12,173 nucleotides of DNA from Deltaproteobacteria bacterium UBA5756 (GCA_002418985.1 DIFE01000131.1:1-12173), one strand, 5' to 3'. Shown: positions 1 through 7,634, numbered from the stretch's first letter. Numbers and translations are program-made. Notes: generated from the sequence alone by a model not told the origin.

Positions 1-2468
1 TTGAAATTATCGTTTTCCAGCGTGCACCGGATTCCGATGCGGCTGTACGGGTATTCCTTGAAAAATCTGTTGAGCCCGCTCTTCAGCACGGCCCCGACCC
101 CGCCGGAGCCGGTACCCAGAATGGATATGTTCTCGATGGCATCCACGGAAACCTTGCGAGGCACCCCGCTTTTCTTCACGGTATCCAGGTCAAAAACAAA
201 ACGCGACGGCTGGCCGTATTCGATCACCAGGTCTTTGAGGGAACCCTTGATGACGCCCGTTATCTTGCCCACCTTTATCGTTTCCGTTATCTTCCCGAGA
301 TCGATGTCGCTGAAACGAATGTCGCCGCCAATCTTTCTCGACGGGGCAAAAAGGTCCTTTACGTACATATCCACCGCTTCGATCCTGCCGCCGAACATGT
401 CAAGGGCCATCCCTCCTTCCGTCCTAAGCTCCCCGTTCTGGTACGCAATCGAAGGAAAGCGGGCTTTCACGGTCCCGGGAAAGGTAAGGCCTGTCAGATC
501 GTTCAAGAGCTTCGGGAGGTCAATGCCGGTCATGGAAGCACCGAAGGAAAGCTTCGGCGACCTGCCCAGAATGTCCTTTGCCGTAAGAGCCCTGACGCGG
601 ATGGAGCCGCCGTAGAAAGGAACGGCTATGATCCCCGGCGCCGACACATCGTTTCCGTGGGCGGTAATGGGTATCTTCATCTCCGGCAGGCTGTAGGTGC
701 CCTTTGTTAATCCGGTAATAGTGATGATGCCCAAAGGCCCCGGTGAGGAACCAGCGGTCTCGTTGCCCGCGGCTGCCGCAAGATCGAAGGGCACATCCAT
801 GTCGATCCCCCGGATACCGAGCGAAACCGCGGGGAGACTCAACGAAGCCGTCGAAAGCTTCACGTTCCCCTTCGTCGCCAACCGTTTGTCCGTCGATGCA
901 ACCAGGACGTCGGCATCAAGCGTGCCCTCAAACTCGATCCCTTTCAGGGCTGCGGCGGTCTGGGCGAGATAATCGGCCGCAAACACGGATACGATCCTCC
1001 TCACCGCGACATCCTGCGCGGTCAGGTGGAGCCACCATTGTCCCGTGCCGAAAAAACCGTCGTATGCGTATCGCCCCGTATTGAAGAGATCGCAGGTTCC
1101 CGTGAACCTGGACCCCGTCTTGCTGTTCATCGTCACATCGGTCCTTGAAGAGAACCTCGATGGCTCTTTTTTCAGATCCTTGTAGTACTTGCCCCAGAGG
1201 TATTCGCCCGAAGACATCTCGGAGGATATCTTCATCGATGCATCTTTGTCACCGCGGGGCAGGCTGAAATTGAGGATCACCGATCCACTAATGCCCTGAG
1301 CGGCTTTCGAACCGTCGGGAGAGGAGAATCCCCCCTTCTTTACGTCCATGGTCACGGTCCCGGAAAAAGACGGGGCCTTCCCCGCCAGTGTTCCCTCCAT
1401 CCGTGCCTTGAGCGAACCCGACCCTTCGATGGACCATTTTTTTGCCTCTTCCTGGGACAGGAGTGACTTCGCCGTCCCGAAAAGATTGGAAAAGTTGAGC
1501 TCCTGCGTTTCAAGCGAGGCCGACAGTGGTATTGCCCCCTTGAACGTCATTCTGGCGGCACCTTTTAGAGTGCCGACGCCCGGCATTGTTACTTGCAGAT
1601 TGTCAGATACGAACGCTTTGGACTTGGTCTGGTAAAGGGCGTTCATTGAGATCTGCCCGTTCTTGAGCTCAGCCCTCTGCCCGTTTTTCGTAAAGATCAG
1701 TGCCGCGATGGACGTGGCGGCCCTGGAGATCACGATTCGGTCCTTTTCGAACATGACGGGCATGGTGAACCGGACCCCTTTCAGGGCCACATCTCCCATG
1801 GAGCCATCATCGATCTCAATCTCGATCGTGCCCTTTCCCAACATGTCGGGAAGGATGCCCGTCATGTTAAGTTGGCCCCTGCACCTGCCCGTCGCCGACA
1901 TCTTCGATCCGCCGGGCTGGTTGATGGCGATCAAGCCCGTAAAAGCAAGGGCCCCTCCATGATCGGGAGAGAAATCCTTTACGGACAGATCGATCTTTTT
2001 AAGGGTGATGGTACCTTCGGATCCCTTGAAGGAAAGGATGAATTCTCCGTTCTCCATGGTCAGAAGCCGCACCGGCGGTATTTTCCCGATGAAGGAGAGG
2101 TCCGTCTCGGTCTCTTTTTTGTCGCCAAGACGAATCCGTATCCTGGGGTCTCTGAGGATAACCCTCTCCACGTCGCCCTTAAAAGCCGCTGTCGGGCTCG
2201 ACGAGACGCTCACGCGGGAGCTGGTGAAGAGAAAGTTCCCCCTTCGTGTATCCGCAATTGTGAAACCTTTAAGATCGGCCTTGAGGGGATAAAAGGAAAA
2301 GGAATCGGCAGTCATATCATAGCCGAAAAGGGGCCCGCTGATCATGGCGGCCGACCGCAAAAGAAGGGGCGTCCTGGCAAGAAGGACAAGCCCCGCCGCA
2401 ATGACGGCAATGAGAATGACAACGGTAAGAATGAACCTGTTCTTCGTCACGGGTCTTTCCGCGGTCAT
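1..2468 (-). CDS. AsmA/YdbH-like inner-membrane-anchored envelope protein (C-terminus outside window)
   Basis: The reverse strand is open without a stop from an ATG at 2468 down to the window edge, giving at least 822 residues. An N-terminal hydrophobic segment (about residues 12-31) follows a short basic stretch (TKNR). After it comes a long, Ser/Thr/Gly-rich, beta-strand-type sequence with repeated patterns such as GSLKARMEGTLAG and GVIKGSLKDLVIEYG, typical of AsmA/DUF748/YdbH proteins. These are anchored in the inner membrane, span the periplasm and are thought to help carry lipids to the outer membrane. The end of the visible part (VSVDAIENISILGTGSGG) resembles the C-terminal part of YdbH-like members, so little is probably missing. 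A GTG at 2450 (M-T-K-N-R-F) preceded by GGAAAG is an equally good start, and the TATAAT-like bases at 2472-2467 would favour it. The gene is divergent from the operon to its right. Family is fairly sure; the lipid role is from the family only. Confidence 0.8.
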   Translation of the reverse strand, partial: MTAERPVTKNRFILTVVILIAVIAAGLVLLARTPLLLRSAAMISGPLFGYDMTADSFSFYPLKADLKGFTIADTRRGNFLFTSSRVSVSSSPTAAFKGDVERVILRDPRIRIRLGDKKETETDLSFIGKIPPVRLLTMENGEFILSFKGSEGTITLKKIDLSVKDFSPDHGGALAFTGLIAINQPGGSKMSATGRCRGQLNMTGILPDMLGKGTIEIEIDDGSMGDVALKGVRFTMPVMFEKDRIVISRAATSIAALIFTKNGQRAELKNGQISMNALYQTKSKAFVSDNLQVTMPGVGTLKGAARMTFKGAIPLSASLETQELNFSNLFGTAKSLLSQEEAKKWSIEGSGSLKARMEGTLAGKAPSFSGTVTMDVKKGGFSSPDGSKAAQGISGSVILNFSLPRGDKDASMKISSEMSSGEYLWGKYYKDLKKEPSRFSSRTDVTMNSKTGSRFTGTCDLFNTGRYAYDGFFGTGQWWLHLTAQDVAVRRIVSVFAADYLAQTAAALKGIEFEGTLDADVLVASTDKRLATKGNVKLSTASLSLPAVSLGIRGIDMDVPFDLAAAAGNETAGSSPGPLGIITITGLTKGTYSLPEMKIPITAHGNDVSAPGIIAVPFYGGSIRVRALTAKDILGRSPKLSFGASMTGIDLPKLLNDLTGLTFPGTVKARFPSIAYQNGELRTEGGMALDMFGGRIEAVDMYVKDLFAPSRKIGGDIRFSDIDLGKITETIKVGKITGVIKGSLKDLVIEYGQPSRFVFDLDTVKKSGVPRKVSVDAIENISILGTGSGGVGAVLKSGLNRFFKEYPYSRIGIRCTLENDNF

Positions 2469-2472
2469 TATA
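2467..2472 (-). promoter_or_regulatory. Possible -10 box (TATAAT) overlapping the annotated ATG of the AsmA-like gene
   Basis: Read on the minus strand, the bases are CTATAATG, so a perfect TATAAT overlaps the ATG at 2468. If it is a real -10 element, transcription would begin near 2460 and the GTG at 2450, with GGAAAG in front, would be the working start. No convincing -35 is seen at 16-18 bases upstream, where the sequence enters the repeat, so this is weak. Confidence 0.3.
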
Positions 2473-2483
2473 GCATGAAAAGG

Positions 2484-2591
2484 AGAAGACAGGTAATGGG
2501 TAATAGGTTATGGGTAATGGGGAAAGACAGGCCCGCCTGTCACCCCCGATTTTCCTATAACCTATAACCCATCGCCCATTACCTGTCTTCT
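2484..2591. repeat. Long imperfect palindrome of GGGTAAT/TTATGGG repeats (element A)
   Basis: The arms at 2484-2500 and 2575-2591 are a perfect 17-bp inverted repeat (AGAAGACAGGTAATGGG and its complement). The inner sides stay similar: TTATGGGTAATGGGG on the left against the complement of CCTATAACCTATAACCC on the right. The centre holds a smaller hairpin, GACAGGC/GCCTGTC, at 2526-2541. The whole 108-bp unit could extrude as a cruciform or fold as RNA. It lies between divergent genes and encodes nothing convincing. It looks like a dispersed palindromic repeat (REP- or MITE-like) rather than a terminator, as there is no U-run directly after the stem. Confidence 0.75.
2496..2521 (+). repeat. Repeat copy, perfect 26-bp inverse match to 2692-2717
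   Basis: The 26 bases containing GGTTATGGGTAATGGG are identical to the reverse complement of 2692-2717. This ties element A to element B as the same repeat family. The unit is itself built from near-tandem GGGTAAT and GGTTATGGG words. Confidence 0.85.
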
Positions 2592-2619
2592 TGTTTTCCC
2601 CTTTTCCTTACGCTATTGT
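2591..2619 (+). promoter_or_regulatory. Weak candidate promoter for the 2647 gene
   Basis: TTGTTT (2591-2596) and TATTGT (2614-2619) are separated by exactly 17 bases in the non-repeat spacer between elements A and B. The match to the sigma-70 consensus is poor (three and four of six). A transcript from about 2626 would carry the G-rich stretch GGGGGAGG and GTAAGGGG before the ATG at 2647. Confidence 0.25.
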
Positions 2620-2640
2620 ATGTAAGGGGGAGGCAGGTAA

Positions 2641-2723
2641 GGGGTTATGGGTGACAGGTTGATGGGTACAGATCGAGAAGACTCTATCTTTCCCATTACC
2701 CATAACCTATTACCCATAACCCC
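2641..2723. repeat. Second imperfect palindrome (element B), overlapping the start of the 2647 gene
   Basis: The arms are 2641-2667 and 2692-2723. Their outer 12 bases (GGGGTTATGGGT at 2641-2652 and its complement at 2712-2723) pair perfectly, and the rest pairs with a few mismatches. The non-repeat loop is about 2668-2691. Unlike element A, this copy lies in a reading frame: the left arm encodes residues 1-7 and the right arm residues 16-26 of the membrane protein that begins at 2647. Confidence 0.75.
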
Positions 2724-4977
2724 TATTCTCACATTCGCCCTCCTTGTAACCGGGCTGTCGGGGATTGTCGTACAGACAGTCCTTATCAGGGAGAGTCTCG
2801 TCATCTACGGCGGGAACGAGCTTTCCATCGGCGTCATTATCGGTTCGTGGGTAATCTGGGAGGCGCTGGGGGCATATATCGGCGGACGGTGGCCGCGCGG
2901 GGAACGCGCCGTCGGGCACGTACTCATCGGCGCCGGTATTCTCTTCGCGGTTCTATTCCCCGCCGGCGTCTACTGCGTCCGCATCCTCAAGATCGTAAGC
3001 GGCCTGCCGCCGGAGGTCTCCTTGGGCATCGTGGGGATCTTCTGCACCTCCATGATCGTCTTTTTTCCCTCCGGCCTTCTCCACGGCCTTTCATTCACGA
3101 CGGCTTACAGGATCTACGATCGTTTGAAGGGGCCCGACAGCATGGCGGCAAGCCGGGTCTACTTCTTCGAGATGCTCGGCACGATCGTCGGCGGAATCCT
3201 GGTAAGCTACGTCCTCATCACACGGTTGAATTCCTTCGACATCTCCGGGGTGGTCGTCATCCTCATGTCCCTTGCCTGTCTTGCGCTCGCCCTGTCGCTG
3301 CCCGCCAGACCGGCGAGGGGCCTCGCCGCCGTGAGCCTGTCCGTTGCAGTCTGCTCGTCTTTGCTCATGGCCCTCGGGGTCGCCGATTATTTCCATTGGC
3401 AATCGATCAGGGCCCAGTGGCACGGACGGGAGGTGGTCTTCTATCGGAATTCGCCTTATCAGAACATAGCCGTCACCAGGGACATGGAACAGTATACCTT
3501 TTTCACCGACGGCCTTCCCGCAGCCACCTTACCGGTGCCCGACATAGCCCGCGTGGAGGAGATCGTTCATATCCCTTTTCTTGCCCAGGGTGCGCCGGAG
3601 GACGTCCTTATCCTTCATGGCGGGACGGGCGGCGTGATCGGTGAGGCCCTGAAATATCCCACGGTGAAACATATCGACTACGTGGAGATAGACCCCGCCT
3701 ATCTTGAGGCGATCATCCGCTACCCCTCGCAGCTTGTCCTGTCGGAGCTTGGCGATAAGCGGCTGGCGCTGCATTACACAGACGGCAGGCGTTTCGTCAA
3801 TCGGACCACCCGGCGGTACGATGTCGTCCTGTCAGGATTATCCGCCCCCCGCACCCTTCAGGCCAACAGGTTCTTTACCGTGGAGTTTTTCCGCGAAGTA
3901 AAGAGGATCCTGAAGAAGGACGGCATCTTCGTCTTCACCGTGCCCGGCTCGCTCGCCTATTACGACAAGGAGCTTCAGGACGTCAACATGTCGGCCCTCC
4001 TGTCCGCCCGCAGTGTATTCTCCAACGCCACCGTGATACCGGGGGAAGAAAACCTGTTCCTCGCCGGCGTGTCCGGCAACCCCATCGCCCTTTCCGCACA
4101 GCGGATGGAGGCCAGGCTGAAACAGTATGGTATCGCGGCCAGGCTCATCTCGCTGCCCCATCTGAGCTACCGCCTTGACCGGGAAAGGACGGACTGGTAC
4201 TTCTCGGCGATAAAGCCATCCCGCGCAAAGAAGGACCGCGACCTGACCCCCACCGGCGTCTATTACAATATCGCCCTTGCGAACGCGCTGCACACGCCCT
4301 GGATGAGGAGATTCTTTGCGGTCGCGCAGGAAAAGGGTACGGCTGCCTTCCTCATTGTGTCGGCGATTATCGTCGCAGGGGCATTCCTCCTGAAGGGGAG
4401 ATACCCGGCAACACCCGTGCTCTTTGTGATCTCCACGACGGGTTTCGTCGTCATGCTGCTGGAGCTGTCACTCATCTTTGTCTTCCAGGTGCTGTACGGA
4501 AACGTTTTCCGTGAAATCGGGATGCTCATCACCATGCTCATGGCCGGCATGGCAACCGGGAGTATGGCCATCGGCGGGCTCGGCCCAAAAACCCGGGACA
4601 CGTCGAAAAGCCTCGCTGCGATCGAGGGAGCACTGGCACTTTTTTGCATTTTTCTGGTGATCGTATTTTCCCTCTCGGGCCGCGTTGCGACGGCAGGCGG
4701 GACACTCCTGCGCCTTGTCTTTTTCACACTCCTTTTCGTGTCGGGGCTCTTTGCCGGTATGGAGTTCCCCCTTGCGGTAAGACTCTACGAAAACGGAAAA
4801 CCCCGTGAAGGATCCGTGGGGCCCGTTTACGGCAGCGATCTAGCCGGGGGTTTTGTCGGTGGGCTGGCCGGGGGTTTCTTCCTCTTTCCCCTCATGGGTG
4901 TGACCGGAAGCTGTCTTGTTTTTGCCGCACTCAAGATGTGCGGGCTTCTTCTGCTGTTATCTCGAAAAAGAAAGTAG
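2647..4977 (+). CDS. Polytopic membrane protein with spermidine-synthase-like domain (fused MFS/spermidine synthase type)
   Basis: The 776-residue protein has three parts: an N-terminal membrane region (about residues 27-250, roughly seven segments), a soluble Rossmann domain (about 260-530) and a C-terminal membrane region (about 560-770). The Rossmann part carries a glycine-rich SAM/dcSAM-type loop (HGGTGG, 324-329), an acidic strand end (YVEIDP, 345-350) and YTDGRR (377-382), then LFT-like RFFTVEFF. This matches membrane-embedded spermidine synthase homologues. In true aminopropyltransferases the next strand reads YDVIIxDxxDP, with an Asp acting as base. Here it reads YDVVLSGLSAP (391-401), so the catalytic Asp is absent and spermidine synthesis is unlikely. 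Start codons exist only inside the repeat (ATG 2647, TTG 2659, ATG 2662); 2647 has GTAAGGGG just upstream. The first 26 residues are repeat-derived and sit directly before the first membrane segment. The substrate is unknown. It may be cotranscribed with the radical SAM gene 56 bases downstream. Confidence 0.8.
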   Translation: MGDRLMGTDREDSIFPITHNLLPITPILTFALLVTGLSGIVVQTVLIRESLVIYGGNELSIGVIIGSWVIWEALGAYIGGRWPRGERAVGHVLIGAGILFAVLFPAGVYCVRILKIVSGLPPEVSLGIVGIFCTSMIVFFPSGLLHGLSFTTAYRIYDRLKGPDSMAASRVYFFEMLGTIVGGILVSYVLITRLNSFDISGVVVILMSLACLALALSLPARPARGLAAVSLSVAVCSSLLMALGVADYFHWQSIRAQWHGREVVFYRNSPYQNIAVTRDMEQYTFFTDGLPAATLPVPDIARVEEIVHIPFLAQGAPEDVLILHGGTGGVIGEALKYPTVKHIDYVEIDPAYLEAIIRYPSQLVLSELGDKRLALHYTDGRRFVNRTTRRYDVVLSGLSAPRTLQANRFFTVEFFREVKRILKKDGIFVFTVPGSLAYYDKELQDVNMSALLSARSVFSNATVIPGEENLFLAGVSGNPIALSAQRMEARLKQYGIAARLISLPHLSYRLDRERTDWYFSAIKPSRAKKDRDLTPTGVYYNIALANALHTPWMRRFFAVAQEKGTAAFLIVSAIIVAGAFLLKGRYPATPVLFVISTTGFVVMLLELSLIFVFQVLYGNVFREIGMLITMLMAGMATGSMAIGGLGPKTRDTSKSLAAIEGALALFCIFLVIVFSLSGRVATAGGTLLRLVFFTLLFVSGLFAGMEFPLAVRLYENGKPREGSVGPVYGSDLAGGFVGGLAGGFFLFPLMGVTGSCLVFAALKMCGLLLLLSRKRK

Positions 4978-4983
4978 TATAAT
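4955..4983 (+). promoter_or_regulatory. Candidate promoter for the AmmeMemoRadiSam genes
   Basis: A perfect TATAAT lies at 4978-4983, starting on the base after the TAG stop of the upstream gene. Seventeen bases before it is TGTTAT (4955-4960), a poor -35. Transcription would start near 4990 and leave a leader of about 44 bases before the GTG at 5034. It could give the radical SAM operon independent expression, though read-through from the upstream gene is also likely. Confidence 0.4.
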
Positions 4984-5033
4984 AGCAAGACATTCGGGGG
5001 TGTTCCGAGACACATCATCATGACGGTGCTACG

Positions 5034-6143
5034 GTGAATAGAAGAGATTTCCTGAAGACTGCCGCTTTCTCACCCCTCATCATTTCCGGGACTGCCCGGG
5101 CAGCGGTGCAGGGGAACGCGCCGTCCTACCACGAGGCCCTCTACTACCGGAAGAGCGGCGGCTCGGGGAAAAAGGTCGACTGCCTGCTGTGCCCTCGCGG
5201 CTGTGTCCTCGCCGACGGCCAGACAGGTTTTTGCAGGGCACGCAAGAACATCGCCGGCAAGCTTTATTCCCTGGGATATGCCTCGCCATGTGCCGTCCAC
5301 ATCGACCCCGTGGAAAAGAAACCTTTTTCCAACGTCCTCCCCAGGACGCTGGCCTTCTCCGTGGCAAGCGCGGGCTGCAACTTCAGGTGCAAATTCTGCC
5401 AGAACTGGCAGATCTCCCAGGCATCACCCCTTGAGACAACCAATACGACGCTCACGCCCGACGACCTCGTTGCCGCCGCCGCCCGCAAGGGTTGCAGGAG
5501 CATTGCCTACACCTACACGGAACCGACCAACTTTTACGAATACATGTTCGACACGGCGAGGATTGCCCGCAAGCGCGGCATCCTCAATGTCTCCCACTCG
5601 AACGGGTACATCAACCCGGAACCGCTGAAGGCGCTCAGCACGTACATGGACGCCGTCAATATCGACCTTAAGGGGTTTTCGTCCTCCTTTTACAACAAGC
5701 TCTGCGAAGGCGAACTGGAGCCGGTGCTGGCAACGATCAAAACGCTCAAACACTCCGGCGTGTGGGTAGAGGTTACCAACCTCGTCATACAGGGCTACAA
5801 TGACGACGAGAAGACGATCGCGGACATGTGCCGGTGGCTCGCAAAGGAAGCCGGAGCGGACGTGCCCGTTCATTTTTCCCGCTTCTACCCTATGTACAAA
5901 TTGACCGGTGTCTCTCCTACGCCCGTGAAGACCCTGGAACGCGCACGTGAGATAGCCATCTCGGCCGGCCTTAACTTTCCCTATATCGGAAATGTGCCGG
6001 GCCACCCGGGCGAAAATACCTATTGCCCGAAATGCAAGAGGCTCCTCATACAGAGATCGGGTTACAATGTCCTCACCATTGCCCTGAAGGGCGGGAAATG
6101 CCCCGACTGCGCGGCAAAGATAGGGGGAATATGGGACGCATGA
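5034..6143 (+). CDS. amrS: AmmeMemoRadiSam system radical SAM enzyme with twin-arginine signal
   Basis: The 369-residue protein starts at GTG 5034, the only usable start in frame. The N-terminus reads NRRDFLK followed by a moderately hydrophobic stretch ending in TARA-AV, a good twin-arginine (Tat) signal peptide. Then come a Cys cluster, C50-x2-C53-x3-C57 with C67, and the radical SAM motif C115-x3-C119-x2-C122 (CNFRCKFC), which binds the 4Fe-4S cluster that cleaves SAM. A TYTEPT motif follows at about residue 160. The C-terminal CxxC pairs (C331/C334 and C356/C359) form a rubredoxin-like knuckle. This is the layout of the AmrS family. The reaction catalysed is not known to me. The next gene, encoding its B and A partners, overlaps it by four bases or more, implying coupled translation. 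The Tat signal is the odd feature, since SAM is cytoplasmic; Tat exports folded Fe-S proteins, so export is mechanistically possible. Confidence 0.9.
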   Translation: MNRRDFLKTAAFSPLIISGTARAAVQGNAPSYHEALYYRKSGGSGKKVDCLLCPRGCVLADGQTGFCRARKNIAGKLYSLGYASPCAVHIDPVEKKPFSNVLPRTLAFSVASAGCNFRCKFCQNWQISQASPLETTNTTLTPDDLVAAAARKGCRSIAYTYTEPTNFYEYMFDTARIARKRGILNVSHSNGYINPEPLKALSTYMDAVNIDLKGFSSSFYNKLCEGELEPVLATIKTLKHSGVWVEVTNLVIQGYNDDEKTIADMCRWLAKEAGADVPVHFSRFYPMYKLTGVSPTPVKTLERAREIAISAGLNFPYIGNVPGHPGENTYCPKCKRLLIQRSGYNVLTIALKGGKCPDCAAKIGGIWDA

Positions 6144-7609
6144 GAAGAATGCTCACGGCACTGATAATCGGTTCCTTCCTCGTCTTCGTCCTCTCTCACG
6201 GCGGTGCGGCTGCCGAGGAACCCATCCCCCAGGTGAAAAAGGCTGTTTTCGCCGGTTCCTTTTATCCCGCCGACAGACACTCCCTGCAGGTCCTTATCGA
6301 CGGCTACCTTGACAGCATAGACGGCAAGGCCGATATGCCGACCGGGGTCTTCGCAGTCATCGCGCCTCACGCGGGATACGTCTATTCGGGCAAGGTGGCG
6401 GCCTATTCATACAAGGCGATCCGGGCAAAGGGGTTCAAGACGGTGGTGCTTCTCGGGTCCAGTCACCGCAGTTTTTTCAACGGCATAGCCCTGTATCCGT
6501 ACGGCACCTGGGAGACGCCGCTGGGACGGGTGGCGATAGACTCCGCCATGGCCCGGAAAGTGGCATCCCTGTGTCCAAACATCACGAGCCTTCCCCGTGC
6601 ATTCGACGAAGAGCATTCCCTTGAGGTGCAACTCCCCTTTCTCCAGCGAACGCTCAGGGATTTCAAGATCGTCCCGCTCCTGACGGGGTCCATGCAAAAG
6701 GCGGACATGTCTGCTCTGGCGGAAACGCTGGCAACCATCCTGAAACAGCACAAAGGCAAGGTGCTCGTCGTCGTTTCCTCGGACATGTCCCACTATCATC
6801 CCTATACTGAGGCCGTGAGGATCGATTCATCGACGCTCAGGCTCATGGGCGAGTTGAACTGGGAGACGCTCCTCGAAGGCATCTCGAAGAAAGAGAATGA
6901 GCTCTGCGGCGCTCCGGCGGTCATTGCCGCGATGATGGCGGCCGAGAAGCTCGGCGGACAGATTCAGCTTCTCCAGTATGCCAATTCCGGAGATACGGCG
7001 GGCGACAAGTCCCGGGTAGTGGGTTATGGCTCGGCGGCCTTCTGGCAACCCGACGCCAGGAGCACCGGGCCGCTCACGGACACCGAGAAGAAACGTCTCC
7101 TTTCGCTTGCACGAAAGACGCTCGAAGAATACGTTGCATCAAGGAAGATCCCGGCGGTCGACGTCAGGGAGCCACGGCTCCTCGAAAGATCGGGGGTCTT
7201 TGTGACGCTCACCATGCGCGGACAGCTCAGGGGCTGCATAGGCTACATCCGACCCATGGCCCCGCTTTACAGGTCCGTAATGGAAATGACCGTTGCCGCA
7301 TCATCGAATGACATGAGGTTTCGCCCCGTTAATAAGGAAGAACTCAAGGAAATATCCATCGAAATCTCCGTTCTTTCGGCGCTCAAGCCTGTAAAATCCG
7401 TCAGCGAAATCCAGATCGGCACCCATGGTCTTTATATCGTAAAGTCAGGCAACGCGGGACTTCTCCTTCCACAGGTTGCGAGCCAGTATCGATGGAGTCG
7501 GGACGAGTTCCTGCAAAATACATGTACCAAGGCCGGTCTGCCCGAAAATGCATGGAAGGACAAGGAAACGAAGATCTACATTTTTTCGGCGCAGATATTT
7601 TCCGAGTAG
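6140..7609 (+). CDS. amrB/amrA: AmmeMemoRadiSam proteins B (Memo-like) and A (AMMECR1-like) fused in one exported polypeptide
   Basis: From the ATG at 6140 the protein has 489 residues. Residues 1-27 form a Sec-type signal peptide (MRRMLT, hydrophobic core, SHGGAAA-EE). Residues about 34-300 are a Memo/LigB-like domain with every expected metal-site residue: H77 in APHAGY, H109 in GSSHRS, D215 and H218 in SDMSHYH, and C256 in LCGAPAV. Residues about 315-489 are an AMMECR1 domain with the signature LRGCIGYI (C366). Memo proteins bind copper or iron in human cells; AMMECR1 has no settled biochemical role. Separate A and B genes are common, and fusions keep A, B and the radical SAM partner in fixed ratio. 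The start forms an ATGA overlap with the amrS stop. ATG 6131, also in frame, lies only two bases after the GGGGGA stretch, whereas 6140 lies eleven away, so either may be used. Both give the same signal peptide. Confidence 0.9.
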   Translation: MRRMLTALIIGSFLVFVLSHGGAAAEEPIPQVKKAVFAGSFYPADRHSLQVLIDGYLDSIDGKADMPTGVFAVIAPHAGYVYSGKVAAYSYKAIRAKGFKTVVLLGSSHRSFFNGIALYPYGTWETPLGRVAIDSAMARKVASLCPNITSLPRAFDEEHSLEVQLPFLQRTLRDFKIVPLLTGSMQKADMSALAETLATILKQHKGKVLVVVSSDMSHYHPYTEAVRIDSSTLRLMGELNWETLLEGISKKENELCGAPAVIAAMMAAEKLGGQIQLLQYANSGDTAGDKSRVVGYGSAAFWQPDARSTGPLTDTEKKRLLSLARKTLEEYVASRKIPAVDVREPRLLERSGVFVTLTMRGQLRGCIGYIRPMAPLYRSVMEMTVAASSNDMRFRPVNKEELKEISIEISVLSALKPVKSVSEIQIGTHGLYIVKSGNAGLLLPQVASQYRWSRDEFLQNTCTKAGLPENAWKDKETKIYIFSAQIFSE

Positions 7610-7634
7610 ATGTTCCAATGATGTCACTCTAATC

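Noticed and set aside
2526..2541. Intrinsic terminator at the GACAGGC/GCCTGTC hairpin
   Set aside because: No T-run follows on either strand, and both neighbouring genes are divergent, so no terminator is needed here.
1..2567. Several plus-strand reading frames of 91-231 residues (for example 1-615 and 1872-2567)
   Set aside because: They are shadows of the long minus-strand AsmA-like gene. Their products are Arg/Pro/Ser-rich with no family resemblance, while the minus frame is open throughout and reads as a typical envelope protein.
2484..2723. CRISPR array or tandem repeat
   Set aside because: The copies are inverted, partly degenerate and have no regular spacers; the structure is palindromic.
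2847..3644. 265-residue plus-strand frame inside the spermidine-synthase-like gene
   Set aside because: An Arg/His-rich shadow of the true frame, with no domain pattern.
4978..5033. Riboswitch (for example SAM-type) before the radical SAM gene
   Set aside because: Only about 44 leader bases would be present, with no recognisable conserved core or stable stem.
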